Assembly (NCBI GenBank): GCA_030441535.1
Contig: JAUJFZ010000005.1
Coordinates: 62,001-126,000, forward strand
Origin: Betaproteobacteria bacterium LSUCC0117
GTDB taxonomy: Bacteria; Pseudomonadota; Gammaproteobacteria; Burkholderiales; Burkholderiaceae_C
Direction: 5' to 3'
DNA length: 64,000 nucleotides
Below the pieces are notes generated by a model. It made no database searches, had not been told where the DNA came from, and saw nothing but the letters and a program-made list of their open reading frames with translations. Of the stretch, positions 8,703-17,462 are shown piece by piece (the stretch's first letter is position 1; each line of letters starts with the position of its first letter). Both the position numbers and the translations under genes were made by a program.

Positions 8703-9265
8703 CAATCGTCTCCACGCGCGAGGCGTTCGCTTTTCCAATACACATCATCCCCGCCATCGACTCGGTTCAAAACCCGCGCCAATACGAACATCAGATCACT
8801 GAGCCGATTGAGGTATTGACGTGGCGCCTCATTAAGCGTCTCTTGTTCACTCAGTGCCACCACCATGCGCTCCGCGCGCCTAGCAACCGTGCGACATACA
8901 TGGGCTTGACTAGCAGCTCGCGTGCCTGCGGGTAGGATAAATTCGGCCAACTTTGGTAGTTGAGCGTTGAAGTGCGCCAGTGCATCGTCAAGCGCCAACA
9001 CCGCGTCAGGTTTCAACAACTCAAAACCGGGAATTGACAACTCACCGCCCAAGTTAAACAACTGATGCTGCACCTCAACCAAGAGTTCTCTGACATCGGC
9101 TGGCATCGCCTCACACAGCAATACACCGATGTGTGAGTTCAACTCATCAACATCGCCCATGGCATGCACACGCAGGCTATTTTTAGAAACCCGCTGGTTG
9201 TCACCCAGTCCGGTGGTGCCGCCATCACCCGTGCGCGTGGCGATTTGTGTGAGTCGATTACCCAT
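8702..9265 (-). CDS. PduO-type cob(I)alamin adenosyltransferase
   Basis: This 187-residue enzyme transfers adenosine from ATP to cob(I)alamin to make coenzyme B12. The diagnostic ATP-binding N-terminus TRTGDGGTTGLGDNQRVSK occupies about residues 10-28, and the C-terminal RTVARRAERMVVAL and YLNRLSDLMFVLAR helices complete the family pattern. The open frame continues upstream to 9643, but that part has no family similarity, so the start at 9265 is chosen. It overlaps the thioesterase by one base. No other cobalamin gene is nearby. Confidence 0.92.
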   Translation of the reverse strand: MGNRLTQIATRTGDGGTTGLGDNQRVSKNSLRVHAMGDVDELNSHIGVLLCEAMPADVRELLVEVQHQLFNLGGELSIPGFELLKPDAVLALDDALAHFNAQLPKLAEFILPAGTRAASQAHVCRTVARRAERMVVALSEQETLNEAPRQYLNRLSDLMFVLARVLNRVDGGDDVYWKSERLARGDD

Positions 9266-9373
9266 GAGCTCTCTCAAATTTACTGAATCTGCGTCGATTA
9301 TGGCTGATTCACTTGCGCGGTTGCATGGGTGGCCATTAAGCCCCGATAATGCGACGATCAACGGAGATACAAC

Positions 9374-10789
9374 ATGAACGCACCCATCCCTGCCGTCACG
9401 CTTCGAGACACCCCTGACAGCCTCTTGGTCGCGCTGGCCGATCGATTCGGCAAACAATTCAGCCAAGCGATGGCGGTGCGCGAACAACACGGGCGGGATG
9501 AGTCTGCATTCACCCACGTGCCACCGCCGGCAGGCGTCGTCTTTGCTGAATCTACGAAGGACGTGCAAGACGCGGTTCGGCTGGCCGCTGCCGTTCACGT
9601 CCCCGTGATTCCCTTTGGTGTTGGTAGCTCGCTCGAGGGCCACCTCCTCGCGGTACAGGGTGGCATCAGTATTGATGTGTCACGCATGAACCAAGTACTT
9701 GAGATCAACGCTGAAGACTTAACGGTAACCGTACGGCCGGGCGTTACCCGCATGGCGGTCAATGCCGCCGTGAAAGATCATGGTTTGTTTTTCCCGATCG
9801 ATCCGGGCGCAGATGCCAGCATTGGCGGTATGGCCGCGACTCGGGCAAGTGGTACAAACGCAGTTCGTTACGGCACCATGCGCGAAAACGTTCTGGCTCT
9901 GGAGGTCGTCACTGCCAACGGTGACGTCATTCGCACAGGTACCCGAGCCAAGAAGTCCAGCGCGGGTTACGATCTGACCCGGTTGATGGTCGGTAGCGAA
10001 GGAACCCTTGGGGTCATCACCGAGGTCACACTCAAGCTGTACCCCTTGCCTGAGGCTGTTTCAGCGGCGGTATGTTCTTTTCCAAGCATCGAGGCGGCGG
10101 TTCAAACGACGATTCAGATTATCCAGATGGGGGTGCCGATCGCCCGCTGCGAATTTTTGGACGGGAAATCAGTTGCCATGGTCAATAAGCATGCGCAACT
10201 GACTTTGCGCGAAGAGCCAATGCTGCTCATGGAGTTTCACGGTTCGCCAGCCAGTGTGAAAGAACAGGCCGAGGTGGTACAGGCACTGGCCGATGACATG
10301 GGCGGGCAGGCTTTTGAGTGGGCCACCACGCCAGAGGCGCGGACCAAGCTATGGACGGCACGCCACAACGCTTACTTCGCAGCAATCCAATCACGGCCCG
10401 GCTGCCGCGCCATTTCGACCGATACGTGCGTGCCTATTAGCCAATTAGCTAACTGTTTACTCGACTCCGTTAAGGAAGCCGATGCCTCAGGAATTCCCTA
10501 CTTTTTGTTGGGTCATGTGGGCGATGGAAATTTCCACTTTGGCTACCTTATCAACCCCGATGACCCTGAAGAGCGCGCAACAGCTGAGCAGTTGAACGAG
10601 TGGCTGGTTGCCCGCGCGCTGCGTCTGGGAGGCACGTGTACTGGCGAACACGGCATCGGCTTGCACAAGATGGACTTTTTGCGCGCAGAAGCCGGCGACG
10701 CGGCCGTAGATATGATGCGGGCAATCAAACAAGCGCTGGACCCGCATAACATCATGAACCCAGGAAAGATTTTCACTTACCAGGGCTAA
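9374..10789 (+). CDS. FAD-linked D-2-hydroxyacid dehydrogenase (GlcD / D-lactate dehydrogenase family)
   Basis: This 471-residue flavoprotein has an N-terminal PCMH-type FAD-binding domain (PFGVGSSLEGH and the IDPGADASIGGMAATRASG loop) and a C-terminal FAD-oxidase domain with GHVGDGNFH at about 380-388 and GGTCTGEHGIGLHK at about 419-432, both expected of GlcD and D-lactate dehydrogenases. A GGAGATACAAC ribosome region precedes the ATG. No glcE or glcF follows, so a stand-alone D-lactate or D-2-hydroxyacid dehydrogenase feeding the respiratory chain is more likely than a glycolate oxidase subunit. It ends 9 bp from the convergent parB. Confidence 0.85.
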   Translation: MNAPIPAVTLRDTPDSLLVALADRFGKQFSQAMAVREQHGRDESAFTHVPPPAGVVFAESTKDVQDAVRLAAAVHVPVIPFGVGSSLEGHLLAVQGGISIDVSRMNQVLEINAEDLTVTVRPGVTRMAVNAAVKDHGLFFPIDPGADASIGGMAATRASGTNAVRYGTMRENVLALEVVTANGDVIRTGTRAKKSSAGYDLTRLMVGSEGTLGVITEVTLKLYPLPEAVSAAVCSFPSIEAAVQTTIQIIQMGVPIARCEFLDGKSVAMVNKHAQLTLREEPMLLMEFHGSPASVKEQAEVVQALADDMGGQAFEWATTPEARTKLWTARHNAYFAAIQSRPGCRAISTDTCVPISQLANCLLDSVKEADASGIPYFLLGHVGDGNFHFGYLINPDDPEERATAEQLNEWLVARALRLGGTCTGEHGIGLHKMDFLRAEAGDAAVDMMRAIKQALDPHNIMNPGKIFTYQG

Positions 10790-10798
10790 TCCGCGCAG

Positions 10799-11749
10799 TT
10801 AATCGGCGTCTGCCGCGCCGCGTAAGCGGTCGATCAGGCCATTGAGTTCGGGCAAAGACCCGAATGCAATGGCGATTTCCCCCATCTCTTCGGTTCGCCC
10901 ATTGCGTTTAACGCGCTTCTTGATACGGACCTCGACCTCGGCAGCTAACAAATCAGACAGCTGCTCCTCGATACGCTTGGTGTCACGAGACTTTTCAGCC
11001 TTTGGCTTGACTGCGGTTAGGTTAAATTCGGCGGCAAGTTTCTTAACCAGCGACTCGGCCTCGCGCACCGACATCTTCTTGCCGACAATCTGATTAGCCG
11101 CTGATATTTGGGTGGTTTTATCAAGGGACAACAGCGCTCGCGCATGACCCATGTCGAGGTCACCTGCCGTCAGCATGGTTTGAACCTGATCAGCCAAATT
11201 CAGCAGCCGCAGCAAGTTGCTGGCGGCACTGCGTGAGCGACCCACGGCCCGCGCAGCGTCCTCATGCGTCAAACCAAACTCACGAATGAGTCGCTGTAAA
11301 CCCTGCGCTTCCTCCAGTGGATTTAAGTCCTCCCGCTGCATGTTTTCGATCAGCGCCATCGCCGCCGCTTGGTCATCAGCAACGTCACGGATCAAGACCG
11401 GTACCGCCTCCAGACCGGCTAACTTGGCCGCTCGTGAGCGGCGCTCGCCGGCAATAATCTCGTAATGTTGTGTCGCAGTTGGGCGGCCCGTGAGTGGTTG
11501 GTAACGTCCATCGGCATCAACAGGTCGTACCAAAATCGGTTGCATCACACCCTGCGACTTGATGCTTTCGGCAAGCTCATACAGCGCACCCTCATCGATG
11601 TGTTTGCGTGGCTGATAGACGCCGGCACGCAATTGTGAAAGCGCGATGGTATTGGGCAGCGAGTCGCTGCCGCTCCCGTCATTGGTGACACTGGGGCCCA
11701 ATAACGCTTCGAGACCGCGACCAAGGCCTTTGGGTTTTTTAATTGCCAT
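10799..11749 (-). CDS. parB: Chromosome partitioning protein ParB
   Basis: This 316-residue protein is the CTP-dependent clamp that loads at parS and organises the origin region. It has the ParB nuclease-like domain with the CTP-binding GERRSRAAK at about residues 101-109, LIENMQREDLNPLEEA, a helix-turn-helix (EDAARAVGRSRSAASNLLRLL) and a C-terminal dimerisation region. The basic N-terminus KKPKGLGRGLEALLG matches the ParA-stimulating peptide. The start at 11749 lies 11 bp inside the preceding hydrolase gene; ATG at 11755 is an alternative. Three parS-like sites occur 1.5-2.7 kb away. Confidence 0.95.
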   Translation of the reverse strand: MAIKKPKGLGRGLEALLGPSVTNDGSGSDSLPNTIALSQLRAGVYQPRKHIDEGALYELAESIKSQGVMQPILVRPVDADGRYQPLTGRPTATQHYEIIAGERRSRAAKLAGLEAVPVLIRDVADDQAAAMALIENMQREDLNPLEEAQGLQRLIREFGLTHEDAARAVGRSRSAASNLLRLLNLADQVQTMLTAGDLDMGHARALLSLDKTTQISAANQIVGKKMSVREAESLVKKLAAEFNLTAVKPKAEKSRDTKRIEEQLSDLLAAEVEVRIKKRVKRNGRTEEMGEIAIAFGSLPELNGLIDRLRGAADAD

Positions 11750-12359
11750 GTGCAATGCTTTCTTGATGTATCAATTGTTGTAATTGTTGCCAGCCACTCG
11801 GCCAATCCCCCAAGCCGGAGGCCACATTAATATGGCCCGCACCCGGCACCAGTATCGACTCGACACCCCACTGTGTCGCCAATGCTTGTGTCGCTGACCA
11901 ACTCGAAAAGGGGTCATTATCGCTGCCGACCATCAACGCCGCGGTCCGTAACAGCTCGGGCATGGGTTGCTTGATTGCTGGGGCCCACCGCGCAACCGCG
12001 GGAGGCAAGTCGGACCGGGACAGGTCTGGAGGCGCCACTAACAGTGCGGCGGTTACCCACCCGGCATTCGGGGAGTGCGCCAACCAAGCGGCCAAGAGAT
12101 GACAGCCTAAACTGTGCGCCGCGACGGCAAAGCGTGGCGGAGTCTCGCCTCGGGACTCCGCCGCGTCGCGACAATCTAAGAGCTGGCTCTCAAGTGCCGT
12201 AACCCAATCACCGCGTAAGGGTGACACCCAATCGTGTTGTTCAATACGCGTCGCGCCATGCTGCTTTATCCAGTGGCTTTGCCAGTGCTCTGGCTCAGAG
12301 TTCAACCAGCCGGGTAAGACGACCACTTGTATAGGTGCGTCGCTTGTTGCCTCGGTCAT
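11739..12359 (-). CDS. RBBP9/YdeN-like serine hydrolase between parA and parB
   Basis: This 206-residue alpha/beta hydrolase belongs to the RBBP9/YdeN family. The N-terminal strand VVVLPGWLNSEPEHWQSHW is the family signature; the probable catalytic triad is S83 (AHSLGCH), D149 (GSDNDPF) and H176 (GAGHIN). Its ATG overlaps the parA stop (ATGA) and parB starts inside its end, so it is cotranscribed and translationally coupled with both partition genes. Substrate and role are unknown; members of the family are serine hydrolases of unclear specificity. Its position inside the par operon is the striking feature. Confidence 0.85.
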   Translation of the reverse strand: MTEATSDAPIQVVVLPGWLNSEPEHWQSHWIKQHGATRIEQHDWVSPLRGDWVTALESQLLDCRDAAESRGETPPRFAVAAHSLGCHLLAAWLAHSPNAGWVTAALLVAPPDLSRSDLPPAVARWAPAIKQPMPELLRTAALMVGSDNDPFSSWSATQALATQWGVESILVPGAGHINVASGLGDWPSGWQQLQQLIHQESIAHGN

Positions 12360-13129
12360 CGCATGTTTTCGATACGTGCCACCATCTCTTCGGCAAATGC
12401 GATGAACGCTTTCGAGCCTTTGGCGGAGGGGTCAAACACAACACCTGGCAACCCATAACTTGGCGCCTCTGCTAAACGCACGTTACGGGGAATAACGGCC
12501 TCAAACACCTTGTTGCCAAAGTGCGATTTAATTTGTTCGCTCACCTGCTGTTGCAAAGTAATTCTGGGGTCAAACATCACCCGCAACAGGCCAATGAGTT
12601 GTAACTGCGGGTTTAGGTTGGCGTGCACTTGTTTGATGGTATTGACCAAGTCACTGAGACCCTCCAGTGCAAAGTACTCGCACTGCATCGGCACGATAAC
12701 ACCGTGGGCGGCGCACAGCCCGTTCAGGGTCAGCATGTTGAGTGATGGCGGGCAATCGATGAGGACGAAGTCATAGTCAGCATCAACGCTTTCGATCGCA
12801 TCTTTCAGCCGTCGCTCACGATTTTCCAAACTCACCAACTCGACCTCCGCACCGGCAAGCTCGCGGTTCGCGCCAAGGACATCGTAGCCGCAAGACTCAG
12901 CCGTTTGACGCGCTTCTGCTAGCGAAGTCTCTCCCCACAACACGTCATAAACCGTATGCGGCAGGGCCCGTTTATCCAGGTTTGAGCCCATGGTCGCGTT
13001 CCCTTGCGGGTCCAAGTCGATCATGAGGACACGTTGCCCTATTTTTGCCAATCCCGCCGCCAAGTTAACGGTTGTGGTGGTCTTGCCAACGCCACCCTTT
13101 TGGTTCGCAACGCAGAAAATTTTAGCCAT
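12356..13129 (-). CDS. parA: Chromosome partitioning ATPase ParA
   Basis: This 257-residue Walker-type ATPase moves ParB-parS complexes during origin segregation. The deviant Walker A motif KGGVGKTTTT begins at residue 11, a second lysine-bearing region and VLIDCPPSLNMLTLNGL (Walker B) follow, and the length fits small chromosomal ParA (Soj) proteins without an N-terminal DNA-binding domain. It lies 69 bp downstream of rsmG in the same direction and overlaps the hydrolase gene by 4 bp. Confidence 0.95.
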   Translation of the reverse strand: MAKIFCVANQKGGVGKTTTTVNLAAGLAKIGQRVLMIDLDPQGNATMGSNLDKRALPHTVYDVLWGETSLAEARQTAESCGYDVLGANRELAGAEVELVSLENRERRLKDAIESVDADYDFVLIDCPPSLNMLTLNGLCAAHGVIVPMQCEYFALEGLSDLVNTIKQVHANLNPQLQLIGLLRVMFDPRITLQQQVSEQIKSHFGNKVFEAVIPRNVRLAEAPSYGLPGVVFDPSAKGSKAFIAFAEEMVARIENMR

Positions 13130-13198
13130 GAGGCACTCTATGTTATTGATGGTCAGACATAAGCCCCGCTGACTGGGACCTGAAATGCACGATTAAGT

Positions 13199-13888
13199 TT
13201 ACGCGATTCCTGGGGGTGCCCGGTCTCGCAACCAAACAATGCAGCGCTGGGCCTCCAAAGATGGCACCGCCAATTGTTCCACGTGAAACACTTCGATGCC
13301 CGCAGGCAAGGCCGCTATTTCTGCATCAGGCACTTGCCCCTTCATGGCCATCCAGGCGCCGCCCGGCTTCAATGCCTTGCTGGACCATTGCGTGAAATCG
13401 GGCAAAGAGGCAAAAGCCCTCGAACACACAACATCAAAAGGCGTATCCAGTGACTCCACGCGGGCGTGGCGGGAGGCCAATCGCCCGCCCATGACTTGGC
13501 GAGGCAACTGAATGGCCGCCTGTTGAATGAACGCCGCCTTTTTGGAGACGGTATCAACGCATGTCACCCTTAGTTCTGGACAGGCGATCGTTAAAACAAT
13601 ACCTGGCAACCCCCCGCCTGAACCCACGTCTAACACCGCTGCGTCAGATAGGCCTTGGGTTTCTAAATATCGACGCAGCGACTGAACAGCCGCCAGACTA
13701 TCTAGTAGGTGATGTGTCAGCACCTCAGCTGGGGAGCGAATGGCTGTCAGGTTATAAACCTGGTTCCATTTGAGCAGCATCGCCGCATACTGCAACAAGG
13801 TATCGAGCTGCGCCTCCGAGAGCGAGAGCCCCAGCTGCGTTGCGCCTGTTGCTAGCTCGTCTACCCCGAACGGTACGGTCTGACTCAT
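13199..13888 (-). CDS. rsmG: 16S rRNA (guanine527-N7)-methyltransferase RsmG
   Basis: This 229-residue SAM-dependent methyltransferase modifies G527 of 16S rRNA (formerly GidB). The N-terminal LLKWNQVYNLTAIR and the SAM-binding VLDVGSGGGLPGIVL are the family hallmarks, with VCSRAFASLPDF as the catalytic-region motif. Its start overlaps the mnmG stop (ATGA), the conserved mnmG-rsmG order next to parAB. A perfect-core parS site is embedded in its coding sequence at 13275-13290. Confidence 0.95.
   Translation of the reverse strand: MSQTVPFGVDELATGATQLGLSLSEAQLDTLLQYAAMLLKWNQVYNLTAIRSPAEVLTHHLLDSLAAVQSLRRYLETQGLSDAAVLDVGSGGGLPGIVLTIACPELRVTCVDTVSKKAAFIQQAAIQLPRQVMGGRLASRHARVESLDTPFDVVCSRAFASLPDFTQWSSKALKPGGAWMAMKGQVPDAEIAALPAGIEVFHVEQLAVPSLEAQRCIVWLRDRAPPGIA
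13275..13290. promoter_or_regulatory. parS site 1 (inside rsmG)
   Basis: TGTTCCACGTGAAACA matches the conserved bacterial parS consensus TGTTNCACGTGAAACA at every fixed position. It is the expected ParB-binding site and lies within the rsmG coding sequence, 1.5 kb upstream of parB. Confidence 0.9.
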
Positions 13889-15921
13889 GCCGCTTCAGGC
13901 ACATCCGCAAAGCGCTTGTACCCCGCCCGCTTCAAGTGAACCAATAAAACGGCTATTGCAGCAGGTGTCACGCCTGAAATCCGCGAGGCCTGGCCTAAGG
14001 TTTCTGGGCGTTGCGCGTTTAATTTTTGGCGAACCTCAAAACCCAGGGCATCTATTGCCAAATAGTCAAAGTCAGCCGGCAAGGCAAGGTGCTCATAATG
14101 GGCCGCACGGTCAATTTGATCGCGCTGCTTATCAATATAGCCCTGGTATTTAAGGCTAATTTCAATCTGCTCAATCGCAGCCTGCTGGAGATTGACCTCG
14201 TGCTCGGGGGTCCAAAGCAGCTTGCTCGCGTCAACATAACCCGCCCCAAGCTCATCGACAACCAGTGTTTCGCGTGAAACAAACGGGCCCAATAAGTTGT
14301 CTTGCGCGTGTGCACCACCATCAATTGACATGAGCTGCCCGTAGGTCACGCCCGGTCGACGTAATAATTCTGCCAAGCTGTATTCTCGTTCGATTGGCTT
14401 ACCCAATACGCGCGTTGCCTCATCTGCAGAGAGGCGCTTAGGTGTCAGCCATATGGACTTGAGCCGCTCTGTTTCACGTGAAACAGCGTCTCGTTTGCGG
14501 TTAAAAGCATCCCAACGAATATCGTCTACCAGACCGAGTGTCCGCCCCATTTCAGTCAAGCGCATGTCCGCGTTATCCTCCCGAAGTTGCAAACGGTACT
14601 CTGCGCGGCTGGTGAACATACGGTAGGGCTCAGTCACACCCTTGGTGACGAGGTCGTCAACCAAGACGCCCAGATAGGCCTGGTCTCGGCCTGGCGTCCA
14701 CGACGCCTTGTCTTGGGTTGCCAAAGCGGCATTGAGCCCGGCAAACAAGCCCTGTGCTGCCGCCTCTTCATAACCTGTCGTGCCATTGATCTGACCGGCA
14801 AAGTACAGCCCTTGGATAGCCTTGGTTTCAAAGCTCGCCTTCAACGCACGGGGATCGAAGTAGTCGTATTCGATTGCGTAACCAGGTCGTACGATCTGGG
14901 CATTTTCAAGACCGGCTATCGAGCGTACCAACTGGTACTGAATGTCAAACGGTAGGCTGGTTGAAATGCCGTTGGGATAAATCTCGTGGGTGTCAAGACC
15001 CTCGGGCTCCAAAAATATCTGATGGCTATCTTTATCGGCAAATCGGTTAATTTTGTCCTCCACGCTTGGACAATAGCGTGGACCGACACCTTCAATTTTT
15101 CCGGTAAACATGGGGCTGCGATCAAAACCACTGCGAATAATATCGTGTGTTTTTTGATTGGTATGGGTGATCCAGCATGGGATTTGAGCGGGGTGCATCG
15201 TTGCCAACCCCATGTAACTGAACACGGGAACCGTCTCACTACCAGAGCCGGGCATGCCATCACCGGGCTGTGCCTCACACTTGGAAAAATCAATGGTTCT
15301 GCCATCCAACCGAGGCGGTGTACCTGTCTTTAAGCGCCCTTGCGGAAGCTTCAGCTCTTTCAGACGATGCGACAAACCAACAGAGGGCTGGTCGCCGGCG
15401 CGGCCTCCCGCGTAGCTATCTAACCCGACATGGATCTTGCCATCCAAAAAAGTACCAGCCGTTAAGACAACGGCCGGCGCATGAAAGTGCAACCCAACCT
15501 GCGTCACTGCACCAACTACGCGATCACCTTGAACCAACAAATCCTCCACTGCTTGCTGGAAAATTTGCAGGTTACGTTGGTTTTCCAACGTGCGCCGTAT
15601 AGCCGCCTTATAACGAACGCGATCTGCTTGCGCCCGAGTCGCCCGGACAGCCGGTCCTTTCGAACCATTCAAAATCCGAAACTGAATACCTGACTCGTCA
15701 GTCGCTAGCGCCATCGCACCACCGAGCGCATCAATCTCTTTAACCAAGTGGCCCTTACCAATTCCGCCGATCGATGGGTTACAACTCATTTGGCCTAAGG
15801 TTTCAATGTTGTGCGTTAACAGCAACGTACGCGCGCCGGTACGAGCGCTGGCCAAGGCTGCTTCGCAACCTGCATGTCCACCACCAACGACAATCACATC
15901 AAACGTCTCTGGATAACGCAT
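13885..15921 (-). CDS. mnmG: tRNA uridine-5-carboxymethylaminomethyl modification enzyme MnmG
   Basis: This 678-residue flavoprotein acts with MnmE to place the cmnm5 group on wobble U34 of tRNAs. It has the FAD-binding VVVGGGHAGCEAA near residues 10-22, MSCNPSIGGIGKGHLVKE, and the C-terminal LKYQGYIDKQ helical domain that contacts MnmE. It is somewhat longer than the roughly 630 residues of the Escherichia coli enzyme. Two parS-like sites lie within it at 14266-14281 and 14470-14485. Its partner mnmE lies 22 kb away on the other strand. Confidence 0.95.
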   Translation of the reverse strand: MRYPETFDVIVVGGGHAGCEAALASARTGARTLLLTHNIETLGQMSCNPSIGGIGKGHLVKEIDALGGAMALATDESGIQFRILNGSKGPAVRATRAQADRVRYKAAIRRTLENQRNLQIFQQAVEDLLVQGDRVVGAVTQVGLHFHAPAVVLTAGTFLDGKIHVGLDSYAGGRAGDQPSVGLSHRLKELKLPQGRLKTGTPPRLDGRTIDFSKCEAQPGDGMPGSGSETVPVFSYMGLATMHPAQIPCWITHTNQKTHDIIRSGFDRSPMFTGKIEGVGPRYCPSVEDKINRFADKDSHQIFLEPEGLDTHEIYPNGISTSLPFDIQYQLVRSIAGLENAQIVRPGYAIEYDYFDPRALKASFETKAIQGLYFAGQINGTTGYEEAAAQGLFAGLNAALATQDKASWTPGRDQAYLGVLVDDLVTKGVTEPYRMFTSRAEYRLQLREDNADMRLTEMGRTLGLVDDIRWDAFNRKRDAVSRETERLKSIWLTPKRLSADEATRVLGKPIEREYSLAELLRRPGVTYGQLMSIDGGAHAQDNLLGPFVSRETLVVDELGAGYVDASKLLWTPEHEVNLQQAAIEQIEISLKYQGYIDKQRDQIDRAAHYEHLALPADFDYLAIDALGFEVRQKLNAQRPETLGQASRISGVTPAAIAVLLVHLKRAGYKRFADVPEAA
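14266..14281. promoter_or_regulatory. parS-like site 2 (inside mnmG, one mismatch)
   Basis: TGTTTCGCGTGAAACA differs from the parS consensus at one central base (G for A), breaking the CACGTG core. It is probably a weaker or decayed ParB site; it lies about 190 bp from the perfect site 3. Confidence 0.6.
14470..14485. promoter_or_regulatory. parS site 3 (inside mnmG, perfect palindrome)
   Basis: TGTTTCACGTGAAACA is the perfect 16-bp parS palindrome. It lies within mnmG, about 3.8 kb from the AT-rich candidate origin beside minC. Confidence 0.93.
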
Positions 15922-16005
15922 ATCAAACCCTGTTCAAATAGCGGCTACAAGAACTACCAAGCGCAGCCGAACCCGCTATTTTAAAGGCTCACGTATGATT
16001 TACCA

Positions 16006-16290
16006 ATGACCAATCCGCTTGCAAACTCAACAAGATGCCGACGCGGATGTGCGGCTTGCTGTATTGCGCCCTCTATTACGGGCCCTATTCCGGGTATGCC
16101 AGGCAATGGAAATAAACCTGCTGGTGTGCGTTGCATACAGCTCACAGACAGTGGCCTGTGTCAGTTGTTCGGACTACCAACGCGCCCGACCGTTTGCATC
16201 TCCTTGCAGCCCAGTCCAGATATGTGCGGCTCCGACACCGAACATGCCATGATTTATTTGAAGCAACTGGAAGTTGCCACAAAACCATAA
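16006..16290 (+). CDS. YkgJ-family cysteine cluster protein
   Basis: This 94-residue protein carries eight cysteines (residues 11, 15, 18, 19, 43, 52, 64 and 74), starting with the pattern CxxxCxxCC of the YkgJ/UPF0153 family thought to bind a metal or iron-sulfur cluster. No signal peptide is visible, so it is probably cytoplasmic. It is divergent from mnmG with an 84-bp gap and ends at a bidirectional terminator facing minE. The ribosome site is weak (AAAGG about 19 bp upstream). The biochemical role is unknown. Confidence 0.8.
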   Translation: MTNPLANSTRCRRGCAACCIAPSITGPIPGMPGNGNKPAGVRCIQLTDSGLCQLFGLPTRPTVCISLQPSPDMCGSDTEHAMIYLKQLEVATKP

Positions 16291-16292
16291 AA

Positions 16293-16317
16293 AAGCCCAG
16301 TCGTCGCTGGGCTTTTT
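16293..16317. terminator. Bidirectional terminator between ykgJ-like gene and minE
   Basis: AAGCCCAG (16293-16300) pairs with CTGGGCTT (16307-16314), flanked by an A run and a T run. It can serve both the plus-strand YkgJ gene and the minus-strand min operon. Confidence 0.85.
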
Positions 16318-16334
16318 GCGCCATAACCGACTTG

Positions 16335-16592
16335 TTAAAGGCGATCAGGTAGTTCGATTTTTACTTCCAAGACTTCCATACTCGCGTCGCGCTCCAGATG
16401 CACTTTAATGTCCTTTGCGTCGATCTTGATATATTTGGAAATCACCTCTAACAAGTCTTTTTGTAGTGCTGGTAAAAAGTCAGGCTCGACGGAGCGCGTA
16501 CCTCGCTCATGGGCCAAAATGATCTGCAAACGTTCTTTGGCAACGCTGGCAGTCTTCTTTTTTTCGCCGAGGAAGAAGTCTAAAAACGACAT
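16335..16592 (-). CDS. minE: Cell division topological specificity factor MinE
   Basis: This 85-residue protein stimulates MinD ATPase and drives Min oscillation, restricting FtsZ inhibition to the poles. The N-terminal membrane-targeting MSFLDFFLGEKK is followed by the anti-MinCD segment AKERLQIILAHER (about residues 18-30) and the C-terminal topological domain with VISKYIKIDAKDIKVHLER. It lies 3 bp after minD and is the last gene of minCDE. Confidence 0.95.
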   Translation of the reverse strand: MSFLDFFLGEKKKTASVAKERLQIILAHERGTRSVEPDFLPALQKDLLEVISKYIKIDAKDIKVHLERDASMEVLEVKIELPDRL

Positions 16593-16595
16593 ATT

Positions 16596-17411
16596 TTAGC
16601 CCCTTCCAAATAGACGTTTAAATAAACCCGCCTTCTGAGCATCGACAAACCGCAAAGGTACTTCCTCACCCATAAAGCGGGTGATGACGTCCTTATACGC
16701 TTCAGACACGTCACTGCCCTTGATGTGAACTGCTGGCACGCCCTGGTTAGATGCCTGCAACACGGTTTCGGATTCCGGGATGACACCAATCAAAGGAATA
16801 CGCAAGATATCTTGAATGTCTTCGAGCGACAGCATTTGACCGCCCTCCACTCGCGATGGGTTGTAGCGGGTGATCAATAGATGCTCTTTGATCGGTTCAG
16901 TACCATCAATCGCGCGCTTCGTTTTTGAGCTCAACATACCCAAAATACGATCTGAATCGCGAACCGATGACACTTCAGGGTTCGTCACAACCAAAGCCTC
17001 GTCAGCAAAATGCATGGCCAACAATGCACCTGTTTCGATTCCTGCCGGTGAGTCGCAGACGATGTAATCAAAGCCCATTTCTTTCAGATCGTTGAGGACT
17101 TTTTCAACACCTTCTTTCGTCAATGCTTCTTTGTCGCGGGTCTGAGACGCCGCGAGTACAAATAAATTTTCGCATTGCTTGTCCTTGATGAGTGCTTGGT
17201 TCAAGGTCGCTTCCCCTTGAATGACGTTAATCAAGTCATACACGACGCGTCGTTCACAACCCATGATCAAATCAAGGTTACGCAAACCCACATCAAAATC
17301 AATCACCGCGGTCTTGAGCCCGCGCAATGCCAAGCCAGTTGAAAAACTGGCACTGGTCGTGGTTTTACCAACACCACCCTTGCCGGAGGTAACGACTACA
17401 ACCTTGGTCAT
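16596..17411 (-). CDS. minD: Septum site-determining ATPase MinD
   Basis: This 271-residue membrane-associating ATPase recruits MinC and is displaced by MinE. It has the deviant Walker A KGGVGKTTTS at 11-20, YIVCDSPAGIETGAL, and a C-terminal amphipathic helix ending KAGLFKRLFGRG that anchors it to the inner membrane. It is the middle gene of minCDE, separated from minC by about 50 bp. Confidence 0.96.
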   Translation of the reverse strand: MTKVVVVTSGKGGVGKTTTSASFSTGLALRGLKTAVIDFDVGLRNLDLIMGCERRVVYDLINVIQGEATLNQALIKDKQCENLFVLAASQTRDKEALTKEGVEKVLNDLKEMGFDYIVCDSPAGIETGALLAMHFADEALVVTNPEVSSVRDSDRILGMLSSKTKRAIDGTEPIKEHLLITRYNPSRVEGGQMLSLEDIQDILRIPLIGVIPESETVLQASNQGVPAVHIKGSDVSEAYKDVITRFMGEEVPLRFVDAQKAGLFKRLFGRG

Positions 17412-17462
17412 TTAAAACTATCCTTATTTCAAAGCGAATACAGCGTATTCAAGACCGCTATT

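Noticed and set aside
9266..9643. N-terminal extension of the cobalamin adenosyltransferase frame
   Set aside because: The frame stays open upstream, but it overlaps the start of the divergent FAD dehydrogenase and has no family similarity; the PduO N-terminus begins at 9265.
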